From AC-51 sp963749895 (lineage in GTDB: Bacteria; Actinomycetota; UBA4738; HRBIN12), in the NCBI GenBank assembly GCA_963749895.1, contig CAVVOG010000003.1:1364001-1428000 (forward strand): a stretch of 64,000 nt of DNA. The letters run 5' to 3'. How positions within the stretch are numbered: position 1 is the stretch's first letter; every line of letters starts with the position of its first letter. The notes beneath the pieces are model-generated. The model was not told the DNA's origin. It saw nothing but the letters and a program-made list of their open reading frames with translations, and did no database searches. Shown piece after piece: positions 32,523 to 40,666 of the stretch. A program made the position numbers and the translations under genes.

Positions 32523-33494
32523 ATGGACGCCATGCATCGTCGGACCCTCGCCGCGCTGGTGATCCTCGGTCTGATCGGCGCCGCCTGCGGGTCCGACCCC
32601 GAGGCGGCCGACACCTCCGCCCCTCCCAGCGAGACCGGGCCCGACCCTGCGACCTTCGCCGCCGAGGTCGCGAGCATCGACATGTGGGTCGGCGAACCGC
32701 AGGACGTCCAGATCGGCGTGTTCAGCGCCACCGAGACCGCCGGCATCCAGCTCGTGACGGGGGGCACGCTCCAGATCACCTTCAGCCCCTTCGGTGAGGA
32801 GGCTCCCGGCGCGACCGTCGAGGCCCGCTACCTACCGGCCCCGGGTACGGCCGGGGATGCCTCATCGCCGCTGGGCCTGACGGGTCCCGAGACGGCGCGA
32901 GGCGTCTACCAGGTCGACGACGTCACCTTCGACGAGGCGGGCATCTGGCAGGCCGACGTCGCCTTCGAGGTCGGCGGCACACCCGTCGGGTTGCGCACCC
33001 AGTTCGAGGTCCTCGAGGAGCCGCATCTTCCCGCCCCCGGACAGCCGGCCCTCGCGTCGGACAGCCTGACGATGCAGGACGCAGACGCCGACCCAGCGGC
33101 GGTCGATTCGCGTGCGGTGGACAGCGGAGAGGTGCCCGACCCGGAGCTCCATGACCTGTCGATCGAGGACGCGATCGGGTCGGGCTCCCCCACCCTGGTC
33201 CTATTCGCGACCCCCGTGTACTGCCAGAGCCAGTTCTGCGGACCGGACGTCGAGTGGCTCGAGGACCTCGCCGCCGCGCGTCCGAAGGACGCCACCTACC
33301 TCCACATCGAGATCTGGCAGGACTACCAGGCTCTGACCATCAACGAGGCGGCAGCCGAGTGGCTCTACCGAGACGACGAGCTTACCGAGCCCTGGCTCTA
33401 CCTGATCGACGCCGAGGGGACGATCGCCGATCGGTGGGGTCCGTTGTTCGACCCGGCCAACGTCGAGGCGGCCCTCGATCGAGCGTTGACGTAG
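32523..33494 (+). CDS. lipoprotein with thioredoxin-like C-terminal domain
   Basis: A 323-residue exported lipoprotein. The signal peptide ends with IGAACGSD, giving Cys22 as lipid anchor. Residues 45-175 form an immunoglobulin-like beta domain; the C-terminal 120 residues form a thioredoxin-like fold with LVLFATPVYCQSQFCGPDV, where two cysteines are separated by four residues instead of two. This resembles SCO1/AhpC-TSA-like envelope proteins, so a redox or copper-handling role outside the membrane is possible. Start ATG 32523 or 32532. Confidence 0.82.
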   Translation: MDAMHRRTLAALVILGLIGAACGSDPEAADTSAPPSETGPDPATFAAEVASIDMWVGEPQDVQIGVFSATETAGIQLVTGGTLQITFSPFGEEAPGATVEARYLPAPGTAGDASSPLGLTGPETARGVYQVDDVTFDEAGIWQADVAFEVGGTPVGLRTQFEVLEEPHLPAPGQPALASDSLTMQDADADPAAVDSRAVDSGEVPDPELHDLSIEDAIGSGSPTLVLFATPVYCQSQFCGPDVEWLEDLAAARPKDATYLHIEIWQDYQALTINEAAAEWLYRDDELTEPWLYLIDAEGTIADRWGPLFDPANVEAALDRALT

Positions 33495-33510
33495 GGAAGC
33501 CGAGGCGCGA

Positions 33511-33516
33511 TAGGCT
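33511..33516 (+). promoter_or_regulatory. -10 element of the CDF transporter gene
   Basis: TAGGCT ends 6 nt before GTG 33523. The ATG at 33517 directly touches the hexamer and so cannot be inside a transcript started from it; this argues for GTG 33523 as the real start. Confidence 0.45.
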
Positions 33517-33522
33517 ATGCGC

Positions 33523-34506
33523 GTGGCCGCCCACGATCACGCACACGGGCACGGTGACCACGGGCACGGTGACCACGGGCACGAGCACTTCGGGCCTGCC
33601 GACGCCGTGACGCTCGCGACCCGCGAAGGGGTCCGTGCGACGTGGATCTCGCTCGCCGGACTCGCTGTCACGGCGGTCCTCCAGTTCGCGGTGGTCGCGA
33701 TCTCGGGGTCCGTCGCGCTGCTAGCGGACACCCTGCACAACGTGACGGACGCGCTCACCGCGATCCCGCTCCTGATCGCGTTCCGCCTAGGCCGACGGCC
33801 CCCGAACCGTCGCTACCCGTACGGCTATCACCGGGCCGAGGACGTGGCCGGGCTCGTGATCGTCGCCATGATCTTGCTCTCGGCCGTCCTGGCCGGGGTC
33901 GAAGCGGTCCGTCGCCTCGCCAACCCCGAGCCGATCGAGGCCGTCGGCTGGGTGCTCGCCGCAGGCGTGATCGGGTTCCTCGGCAACGAGGCCGTCGCCA
34001 CGTACCGGATGCGGGTGGGCCGCCGGATCGGGTCCGCGGCGCTCGTCGCGGACGGACAGCACGCGCGCGCGGACGGTCTGACGTCGCTCGGCGTCGTGCT
34101 GTCGGCCCTCGGTGTCCTGGCCGGCATCGAGAGGGCCGACGCCGTCGTCGGTGTCGCGATCACAGGAGCGATCGTCGTCACGCTCGTCCGTGCGGCGCGC
34201 GCGATCCTGCATCGTGCGCTCGACGGCACCGAGGAGTCCACGATCACCCTGATCGAGACGGTCGCGGCGTCCGTTCCTGGGGTGGAGCATGTGACCGACA
34301 CCCGGGCCCGCTGGTCGGGCCATCGGCTCCTGACCGAGCTCTGCGTCGTGGTCGCGCCCACGATCAGCGTCAGCGATGGCCACGGGATCGCGGACGACGT
34401 CCGCGACGCGTTGCTGCACGAGGTCCCCCGGCTCGCCGATGCGACGGTGCACGTGGACCCCCACGACCATGCGTCACACGCGGTCGGTATCTCCTCGCCC
34501 GCGTAG
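33523..34506 (+). CDS. cation diffusion facilitator (CDF) transporter
   Basis: A 327-residue metal efflux protein with six helices. The His-rich N-terminus is encoded by a 15-bp tandem repeat (HGHGD units). Helix 2 carries the metal site ALLADTLHNVTDAL and helix 5 DGQHARADGLTS, each in the HxxxD / HxxxD form of Zn2+-type CDFs; a cytosolic C-terminal domain with VDPHDH follows. Metal preference (Zn, Cd, Co or Ni) cannot be told. Start chosen at GTG 33523 from the -10 position; ATG 33517 would add two residues. Confidence 0.9.
   Translation: MAAHDHAHGHGDHGHGDHGHEHFGPADAVTLATREGVRATWISLAGLAVTAVLQFAVVAISGSVALLADTLHNVTDALTAIPLLIAFRLGRRPPNRRYPYGYHRAEDVAGLVIVAMILLSAVLAGVEAVRRLANPEPIEAVGWVLAAGVIGFLGNEAVATYRMRVGRRIGSAALVADGQHARADGLTSLGVVLSALGVLAGIERADAVVGVAITGAIVVTLVRAARAILHRALDGTEESTITLIETVAASVPGVEHVTDTRARWSGHRLLTELCVVVAPTISVSDGHGIADDVRDALLHEVPRLADATVHVDPHDHASHAVGISSPA
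33544..33583 (+). repeat. 15-bp tandem repeat encoding HGHGD units
   Basis: The unit CACGGGCACGGTGAC occurs 2.7 times without a mismatch within the CDF gene, encoding repeated His-Gly-His-Gly-Asp. Perfect conservation at the DNA level suggests recent expansion or contraction. Confidence 0.8.
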
Positions 34507-34509
34507 CAT
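34504..34509 (+). promoter_or_regulatory. -10 element of the rhomboid gene
   Basis: TAGCAT ends 7 nt before the ATG at 34517 and overlaps the CDF stop codon; leaderless arrangement. Confidence 0.5.
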
Positions 34510-34516
34510 CGTCTGG

Positions 34517-35458
34517 ATGGATCCGGAGTCTCTGCCGCCACCGCCCGCGCTCGATGAGCGCTGCTATCGCCACCCCACGGTTCCGACCCGCGTCCATTGC
34601 ACGCGCTGCGGTCGGCCGATCTGCCCCGAGTGCATGGTGCCGGCGCCCGTGGGCCACCAGTGCCCCGACTGCGTCCGATCGGCGCGTCAGGAGTTCAGGC
34701 GCCCAGCTCAGCGGGTGGCCACCGGACCGACGCGTGGATTCAGCCTCACGAACCTGTTGTTGCTGGTCCTGGTCGCCGTCTACGCGGTGTCGGTGCTCGT
34801 CGGCGGAGCAGGGAGCCTGCTCGTAGGTCCCGACGCCCGGACGTTGATCGACATGGGCGCCAGCATCGGGCTGGCACGGATCCCGGGCGAGGGATTCGTC
34901 GGCATCGCCCTCGACCAGGAATGGCGCCTGTTCACGGCGATGTTCCTCCACGCGGGGCTGATCCACCTGGCGATGAACGGCTACGTCCTCTACATCTTCG
35001 GCAACGTGATCGAACAGGAGATCGGGCGCGTCCGCTTCCTCGCCGCGTACGTGGTCACCGGCCTCGTCGCGTCGGCCGCCAGCTACGCGTTCGGGGTACC
35101 GAACGTGCCGTCCGTGGGCGCCTCCGGCGCGATATACGGTCTCTTCGGCGTGTTCCTCGCCTACAGCTGGCGACGACGCGAGCTGGCCTTCTACGCGGCC
35201 CGGGTCCGGACCGCGACGACCCTGATCGTGATCAACCTGATCTTCACGTTCTCGGTTCGAGGGATCGACTGGCGGGCCCACGTCGGCGGGCTCGTCGCGG
35301 GCGCGGTGATCGGGTTCGCGGTCGATGGGTTCGGCGGGTCCACGCGGACGCGAGCCCTGACGTTCACCGCGGCGGCGATCGGACTCGTCGCCGCGACCGC
35401 GTGGCTCACCGCGACGCGGACCGACGAACTGAGATCGCTCGTCTCCGGGATCCTGTGA
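34517..35458 (+). CDS. rhomboid family intramembrane serine protease with N-terminal zinc finger
   Basis: A 313-residue inner-membrane protease. The N-terminal 55 residues form a B-box-like zinc-binding module (CYRHP, CTRCGRPICPECM, HQCPDC). Six or seven helices follow; the catalytic dyad is Ser203 in GASGAIYG and His255 in WRAHVGGL, and HAGLIHLAMN gives the conserved histidine/asparagine of helix 2. Both catalytic residues are intact, so it should be active. Substrate unknown. Confidence 0.92.
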   Translation: MDPESLPPPPALDERCYRHPTVPTRVHCTRCGRPICPECMVPAPVGHQCPDCVRSARQEFRRPAQRVATGPTRGFSLTNLLLLVLVAVYAVSVLVGGAGSLLVGPDARTLIDMGASIGLARIPGEGFVGIALDQEWRLFTAMFLHAGLIHLAMNGYVLYIFGNVIEQEIGRVRFLAAYVVTGLVASAASYAFGVPNVPSVGASGAIYGLFGVFLAYSWRRRELAFYAARVRTATTLIVINLIFTFSVRGIDWRAHVGGLVAGAVIGFAVDGFGGSTRTRALTFTAAAIGLVAATAWLTATRTDELRSLVSGIL

Positions 35459-35497
35459 GCCGGGGAGCCCTCAGACCGAGGGCAGGTTGCGGGTCGA

Positions 35498-35944
35498 TCA
35501 GCCGGGTTTGAAGTCCGGCAGCCCGTCGTCGACGGTCGACACGACCGCCGCGGCCTTCCCGAGGAGCCCCGCGAGGGTCGCGGACACCCGGTTGATCCCG
35601 TCGCGATCCCACGACTCCACGACATCCGCCACCGCGTCGTCGGCATCCACCACGACGACGGTCGGGGCACTCCGGATCTGGAAGGCATCCGACGCCTCGT
35701 ACGGCGCGAGGTCCGGCACCTGAGGGAAGTCCCAGCCGAGTTCCTCGGCGAACGCCGCGAGCGCGTCCGGCGGATCCTGCCCGACCCCCACGACCGCGCC
35801 CGGATAGGCGGACGCCAGACCCGCGATCGGCGGCCCCGCCATCTGCGTCACCGAGCAGGTCACCTTGTAGAAGACGTAGGCGCGTGGACCCTCGGTCTCG
35901 TCACCGGGGACCTCCGGGGCGCGTGAACCCGTCGCGATCGCCAT
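35498..35944 (-). CDS. thioredoxin-fold protein with a single active-site cysteine
   Basis: A 148-residue cytosolic thioredoxin-like protein. YVFYKVTCSVTQ corresponds to the redox loop, but the second cysteine is replaced by Thr (CSVT), and the cis-proline loop is SAPTVVVV. A one-cysteine loop suggests a peroxiredoxin-like or monothiol mechanism. It follows the beta-propeller gene on the same strand; the TAGGCT element 6 nt upstream overlaps that gene's stop codon. Confidence 0.78.
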   Translation of the reverse strand: MAIATGSRAPEVPGDETEGPRAYVFYKVTCSVTQMAGPPIAGLASAYPGAVVGVGQDPPDALAAFAEELGWDFPQVPDLAPYEASDAFQIRSAPTVVVVDADDAVADVVESWDRDGINRVSATLAGLLGKAAAVVSTVDDGLPDFKPG

Positions 35945-35950
35945 GGGCCG

Positions 35951-35956
35951 AGCCTA
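35951..35956 (-). promoter_or_regulatory. -10 element of the thioredoxin-like gene
   Basis: TAGGCT on the minus strand ends 6 nt before the ATG at 35944 and includes the TAG stop codon of the upstream beta-propeller gene. Confidence 0.45.
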
Positions 35957-37471
35957 CGGTGCCGGCGCGGGTGTGTCACGGTCGGCCAACCCGTAGACGT
36001 AGCCCTCCCGTGTCCCCACGTAGAGCCATCCGTGCCACGCGGCCGGGGTCGACTCGATGCAGTCACCGAGGTCGACCGACCATCGCAGCGGAGGCGGGTC
36101 CGAAGGGTCGACCGCTCGAAGATCCCAGGCCGACAAGACGCCGGTGCAATCCCCCTGGATCAACGTCCCGTCGACGACCACGGGTGATGCGATCGAGGGC
36201 GCTCCGACCTGGAGTTCCCACGCCACCTCCCCGCTGCTCCGATCCGCGGCCAGGATCCGGCCGGCGGCGGTCGAGAAGTAGACACGCTCGCCGTCGAGGG
36301 CCGGGGTCGACCACGACCCCCCGGCGCCGTCGAACCCGATCTCGCTCGCCGGGATCGCCCACACGAGCGGGTCGTCCGGGCGGCTCGGATCGAGCTTCAT
36401 CAGCTGACCCACCTCACGGGACCGATCCAGGAACCGCTGGAACTCGCTCGCGACGTAGAGCATGCCGTCGTCGTCGATCACGACGGTCGCGTCCGTGTCG
36501 TCGCCGGTCCAGTAGCGGAAGACCTGCTCGGCGCCGCCTTCGTCGGTCATCGGACCCGAGACGTCCCACCCCTGGACGAGCCCGGCGGAGTTCGCGACGT
36601 ACACGACCCCGTCCCGATAGGCCACGGAGCTCTCGATCGAGTTGTCCTCGTCCCCGACGGCCTCGAGCACCTGCTGGTCCCACCCGGGGATCGTGGCGAG
36701 CACCTCAGGATCGACCGTCACCTGCCCCCGCCCGTCGTAGCCACGGTTCAGCCGCACGACGTAGAGCCAGGCGTTCTCTCCACCGACGAGGAGGTGATCG
36801 TCGACCACGAGCGCCGCGCCGTCCCAGTCGTCGTTCCAGAGCACCTCGGGAACCGAGGCGTGCGCATCGAGCTCCCACAGCACGGTCGGTTCGGCGCGGT
36901 CGGTCGCGATGACGCGGAACCGGTCGTCCCTCGAGCCGCCGTAGTAGAGGGGGAACCCGTCGGGGTCGGTGGTCGCCGATCCCTTCGCCAGGTCGCCGGT
37001 CTGCAGCGGCGGGAGCAGGGCCGCGCCGCTGCCCGCGTCGACGAAGTGATAGGCCCCGTCGTAGGCACCCTCGCGCACCTCGAGACCCCGCTGGGTGGGC
37101 ACCACGTTCGGTTGCCCGGTCCACCCCGTCCCGCACCATTCCTTGAGGTCGTCCGGGTCCCGGCCGGCCGCGGACATCGAGCACAGCAGATCGTCGCCGG
37201 CCGGGACCCGCCACCGCACCACGGGATCCGACGGGACCGGCCCCTCCCCCATGAGCGACCTCGATCGGTTCCCCCGGAAGGTCCAGAGCCCGTCGAAGGT
37301 CGCGTCGTTCGCCGGCGGGAGCGCGATCGTCAGGACCTCCGGATCGGGTGCCGGGGCGACCACGTGGACGATCGCCGCCACGAGCATGACGGTCGATACC
37401 CCGACGACGACCCCCGCGAGCCACACAGGGACATGCGGCCTCACGACGGTGTGGCGGCCCTGCAGCTGCAT
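35954..37471 (-). CDS. membrane-anchored PQQ-like beta-propeller protein
   Basis: A 505-residue protein with one N-terminal helix (VWLAGVVVGVSTVMLVAAIV) and a large extracytoplasmic beta-propeller made of PQQ/BamB-like blades (repeated GxVYVAN, GxLYVAS, GxRVYFST, GWLYVGTREGYVYGL). Such proteins are surface scaffolds or dehydrogenase-like domains; residues for PQQ binding are not recognisable, so a structural role is likelier. A TAGCAT element 6 nt before the ATG suggests a leaderless message. Confidence 0.85.
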   Translation of the reverse strand: MQLQGRHTVVRPHVPVWLAGVVVGVSTVMLVAAIVHVVAPAPDPEVLTIALPPANDATFDGLWTFRGNRSRSLMGEGPVPSDPVVRWRVPAGDDLLCSMSAAGRDPDDLKEWCGTGWTGQPNVVPTQRGLEVREGAYDGAYHFVDAGSGAALLPPLQTGDLAKGSATTDPDGFPLYYGGSRDDRFRVIATDRAEPTVLWELDAHASVPEVLWNDDWDGAALVVDDHLLVGGENAWLYVVRLNRGYDGRGQVTVDPEVLATIPGWDQQVLEAVGDEDNSIESSVAYRDGVVYVANSAGLVQGWDVSGPMTDEGGAEQVFRYWTGDDTDATVVIDDDGMLYVASEFQRFLDRSREVGQLMKLDPSRPDDPLVWAIPASEIGFDGAGGSWSTPALDGERVYFSTAAGRILAADRSSGEVAWELQVGAPSIASPVVVDGTLIQGDCTGVLSAWDLRAVDPSDPPPLRWSVDLGDCIESTPAAWHGWLYVGTREGYVYGLADRDTPAPAP

Positions 37472-37477
37472 CCCCGC

Positions 37478-37483
37478 ATGCTA
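37478..37483 (-). promoter_or_regulatory. -10 element of the beta-propeller gene
   Basis: TAGCAT on the minus strand ends 6 nt before the ATG at 37471; no ribosome site. Confidence 0.45.
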
Positions 37484-37515
37484 TCCCGAGGGGTGGTGCG
37501 TCCGGCCCGGGCGCC

Positions 37516-38340
37516 TCAGACGGGCTCGGTCGCAGCTCGGTAGGTCCCGAGCACCCGCAGGAGCGAGGTGTGGCGCTCGACCTCGGTCAGTGCCTCCCGC
37601 AGGGCCGGGTCGGCCGACGCGGCCTGGACGTCCACGTACATCACGTACTCGAAGGGACGACCCCGGCGTGGACGGGACTCCAGCTTGTGCAGGTTGATCT
37701 CGCGCTCGGCGAAGGGACGGAGGGCGCCGAGCAGGGAGCCGGGCTCGTCGAGCACCGCCATCACGAGCGAGGTGGTGTCCGGTGCTCCCAGCGTCTCGTC
37801 GCCCTCGTAGCCGACGACGGCGAACTTCGTGAAGTTCTCCTTGTCCGTCTGGATCCGTTCGGCGAGCACCGTCAACCCGAAGATCCCAGCGGCATCGACG
37901 CTGGCGATCGCGGCCTCTTCAGGGTCGCCGGACTCCGCGATCAGTCGAGCGGCGCCCGCGGTGTCGTGCACCGGCACCGGCTCGATCCGCATCGACTGCA
38001 GGAAATCGTCGCACTGCGCCAGCGCCTGCCAGTGGGACCGGGCGCGCCGGACGCCCTCCAGGCGTGCCCCGGGGACGCCGAGCAGTGCGTGGTCCACGCG
38101 GACGATCCGTTCGCCCACGATGCGCAGGAGGCTGGTGTGCCACAGGAGCTCGTAGGTCTCGTTCACGGAGCCGGCCTGGGAGTTCTCGAGCGGCACGACG
38201 CCGTACGCGGCCTCGCCGCTCGTCACGCGCGAGAAGGCCAGCCGCACCGTGTCGCACGGCAAGGGTTCGGCATCGGGGAAGGACGCGCGCACCGCGCGTT
38301 CGCTGTACGCGCCGGGTTCACCCTGATAGGCCACCTTCAT
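37516..38340 (-). CDS. pheA: prephenate dehydratase
   Basis: A 274-residue cytosolic enzyme converting prephenate to phenylpyruvate in phenylalanine synthesis. The catalytic domain begins VAYQGEPGAYSE, with GVVPLENSQAGSV and the catalytic Thr-Lys-Phe motif in ENFTKFAVVG; the C-terminal ACT domain (SLLGALRPFAEREINLHKLESRP) gives feedback inhibition by phenylalanine. No chorismate mutase domain is fused. A TACCCT element 7 nt upstream suggests a leaderless transcript. Confidence 0.96.
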   Translation of the reverse strand: MKVAYQGEPGAYSERAVRASFPDAEPLPCDTVRLAFSRVTSGEAAYGVVPLENSQAGSVNETYELLWHTSLLRIVGERIVRVDHALLGVPGARLEGVRRARSHWQALAQCDDFLQSMRIEPVPVHDTAGAARLIAESGDPEEAAIASVDAAGIFGLTVLAERIQTDKENFTKFAVVGYEGDETLGAPDTTSLVMAVLDEPGSLLGALRPFAEREINLHKLESRPRRGRPFEYVMYVDVQAASADPALREALTEVERHTSLLRVLGTYRAATEPV

Positions 38341-38347
38341 CGCGCAG

Positions 38348-38353
38348 AGGGTA
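38348..38353 (-). promoter_or_regulatory. -10 element of pheA
   Basis: TACCCT on the minus strand ends 7 nt before the pheA ATG. Confidence 0.45.
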
Positions 38354-38378
38354 GCAGCGCACTCTCCGCACCTCGCCG

Positions 38379-38384
38379 TACCCT
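38379..38384 (+). promoter_or_regulatory. -10 element of the DUF4012 gene
   Basis: TACCCT ends 9 nt before the ATG at 38394; only 25 bp from the divergent pheA -10. Confidence 0.45.
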
Positions 38385-38393
38385 TGAGCGACC

Positions 38394-40322
38394 ATGCGAT
38401 CGCCGCGAGCCCTCGTCGTGAAGGCCCTGATGGCCTGTGTCGCCGTCGTCCTGATCGGCATCCTCGCCTCCGCCTTCTCCCTCCTCCGCGCGGCGGGTGA
38501 CCTGCGCGCCGGGCGCGATTCCCTCCTCGACGCCCGCCGTGCGCTGTTCAGCGGTCGGCTCGACGAAGCGACGGACGCGTTCGGGGACGCCGGCGCCAGG
38601 TTCGACGACGCGGCAGGTGCCTTGGGCGGACCGATCGGATGGCTGGCGGCCGTCGTCCCTGCGATCGGCAACCACGCCGACGTCGCCCGGGCGGTGGCCG
38701 TTGCCGGGAGGTCGACGTCTGAGGCGGGGACAGCGATCTCCGGCACCCTCGCCGACCTGCCCGGTGGTCTGGGTTCGCTCGCCCCTGAGGACGGACGGCT
38801 GCCGATCGAACGGTACGGACAGGTCGCGACGGTGGTGGACGGAGCCTCAGCCGACGCACAGGATGCGCTCGAGTCGGTGGCGTCCGCCCCCACGACGTGG
38901 CTCCTGCCCGCGGTGCTCGACGCCCGGCTAGATGCCGAGGTCGATATCCGTGCCTACGTTCGTGCGCTCGAGGCGACCGCGCTGCTCCTCCGCGGCCTCC
39001 CCGCGTTCGCCGGCGCTGACGAGCCGACCCGCTACCTGGTCCTCGCCGAGAACCCGGCCGAGCTGCGAGGCACCGGCGGCCTGTGGGGCGCCTACACGAT
39101 CTTGACGTTCCGCAACGGCGAGGCCTCGATCGGCGAGAGCGCCCCGACGCAGAGCCTGCCGAAGGTCTCACCCGACGAGATCGAGGAGCCGAACCCCGAC
39201 TACCGTGAGAACTACGACGCGTTCGGCGGTGCCGCGTCGTGGCACAACATGAACATGACACCGGATTTCCCCTCCGCGGCACGTGCAGCGCTCGGGAACT
39301 GGGAAGCCGGCGGAGGGGGATCGCTCGACGGGGTTCTCGCGGCGGACCCGTTCGCCCTGCAGGCGATGATGGAGGTGACCGGACCGATCCCCGTCCCCGG
39401 TGCCGACCGCTCGATCGATGCCGATGATGTCGTGCCCTTCCTGACGAACGAGGCCTACGGACTCTTCACGGACCCCACCGCCCGCAAGGAGATCCTCGGG
39501 GCGGTCTCGGCAGACGTCCTCGGACGCTTCCTGGCGATGCGTGGCGACGCGAAGGAACGGCTGCGCGCGATCGCGGATGCGGCGGCCGGCGGTCACCTGA
39601 AGGTCTTCTCAAATGACCCCGTGATCCAGGAGGGGTTCGAGCTCGCGGGGGCGGCGGGTGCGTTCGATGCCGACCCGGGCGACCTGGTCGCCGTCCACGT
39701 GAACAACGGATCGGCGAACAAGGTCGACTACTGGGCGGTACGCGATGTCCGCTACACCGTCCGTCTCGGCGGCGATCGCGAGGCCCTCGGCACCCTCGAG
39801 ACCACGATCGAGAATCCCTCCCCCACCGAGGGGTACCCGAAGCGGGTCCTGGGCCCACAGGTGGAGGGGCTGGGGCCCGGGGATCAGTACCCGCTCGTGA
39901 CCGCGTCGTGCCACGACCCCTGCGAGCTCGGTTCGGCCGAGCGGGACGGCCGTCGTGTCGAGGTCGCCGCTGGTCGAGAACTCGGGATCCCGTGGTTCCG
40001 CGACTACCGCCCGATCCCGGCAGGGGCTGACGGCAGCCTACGGCTCGCCTGGAAGACCAGCGGTGTGTGGGAGGGCACCTCGGCGGCAGGATCCTACCGA
40101 CTGACGCTCCTCGGCCAGACCACGGTCGAACCCACCGACGTGTCCATCTCGATCACCGCGCCGGAGGGCACGGACATCGTGTGGACGAACCTCCCGATGG
40201 ACGTGGACGGCGGAACGGCCACATGGACGGGGACGCCCGGCCCCCGGACGGTGTTCGAGGTGTGGTTCCGCGCGCCGCTGCCGCTCCGCTGGTGGCGGAA
40301 CCTGACCGAGATCGCGAGCTGA
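38394..40322 (+). CDS. DUF4012 domain surface protein
   Basis: A 642-residue extracytoplasmic protein with one N-terminal membrane helix (ALMACVAVVLIGILASAFSLL) and a large DUF4012 domain. The family marker YLVLAENPAELRGTGGLWGAYT (shown in part: AENPAELRGTGGLWG) is near residue 215, with FPSAARAALGNWEAGG further on. DUF4012 proteins are common in Actinomycetota and Patescibacteria, related to LytR-CpsA-Psr-type surroundings and cell-surface polysaccharide loci, without a proven activity. The C-terminal 100 residues form a beta-rich stalk (WFRAPLPLRWW). Confidence 0.88.
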   Translation: MRSPRALVVKALMACVAVVLIGILASAFSLLRAAGDLRAGRDSLLDARRALFSGRLDEATDAFGDAGARFDDAAGALGGPIGWLAAVVPAIGNHADVARAVAVAGRSTSEAGTAISGTLADLPGGLGSLAPEDGRLPIERYGQVATVVDGASADAQDALESVASAPTTWLLPAVLDARLDAEVDIRAYVRALEATALLLRGLPAFAGADEPTRYLVLAENPAELRGTGGLWGAYTILTFRNGEASIGESAPTQSLPKVSPDEIEEPNPDYRENYDAFGGAASWHNMNMTPDFPSAARAALGNWEAGGGGSLDGVLAADPFALQAMMEVTGPIPVPGADRSIDADDVVPFLTNEAYGLFTDPTARKEILGAVSADVLGRFLAMRGDAKERLRAIADAAAGGHLKVFSNDPVIQEGFELAGAAGAFDADPGDLVAVHVNNGSANKVDYWAVRDVRYTVRLGGDREALGTLETTIENPSPTEGYPKRVLGPQVEGLGPGDQYPLVTASCHDPCELGSAERDGRRVEVAAGRELGIPWFRDYRPIPAGADGSLRLAWKTSGVWEGTSAAGSYRLTLLGQTTVEPTDVSISITAPEGTDIVWTNLPMDVDGGTATWTGTPGPRTVFEVWFRAPLPLRWWRNLTEIAS

Positions 40323-40326
40323 CGGA

Positions 40327-40560
40327 CTAGGCCGCGTGCGTTGCGCGGCGACGGGCCGCGAACAGCGCCACGAGACCGACCGCGAGCAGGGCGACCACGA
40401 CGATCGCGAGCATCGACGCGTCGCTCCCGGTGAACGCGGTGCCGCCGCCACCCACACCCTCGACATCGGGGCTTGGCGGATACGTCTGCGCGAGGGCACT
40501 GCCCGCACCGACCATGAGCATGGCGAACGCAGTCGCCAGAACGCCGAACATCCGCTTCAT
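40327..40560 (-). CDS. small secreted protein with sortase-type C-terminal signal
   Basis: A 77-residue precursor. The signal peptide (MKRMFGVLATAFAMLMVG, cut after ALA) is followed by a very short mature part (about 20 residues), then AFTGSD, a hydrophobic helix (LAIVVVALLAVGLVALF) and a basic tail (ARRRATHAA). This order is that of a sortase substrate with an LAXTG-type motif; the first residue here is Thr rather than Leu (TAFTG). No sortase gene is in the window. ATG 40560 has a good ribosome site (GGAGGGAAACAGG) and a promoter with TTGCAT and TAGCAT. Confidence 0.75.
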   Translation of the reverse strand: MKRMFGVLATAFAMLMVGAGSALAQTYPPSPDVEGVGGGGTAFTGSDASMLAIVVVALLAVGLVALFAARRRATHAA

Positions 40561-40598
40561 CCTGTTTCCCTCCACTCGCATCGTTGTGAACCCCATGG

Positions 40599-40628
40599 AT
40601 GCTACGTCAGATGGCCTACCCCATGCAA
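40599..40628 (-). promoter_or_regulatory. promoter of the small sortase-signal protein
   Basis: On the minus strand TTGCAT (40623-40628) and TAGCAT (40599-40604) are separated by 18 nt, about 40 nt before the ATG. This gene thus has a conventional leader with a ribosome site, unlike most of its neighbours. Confidence 0.45.
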
Positions 40629-40666
40629 CGGTCGAAGGTCTCGAATTCCGACGATCTCGATCGGCA

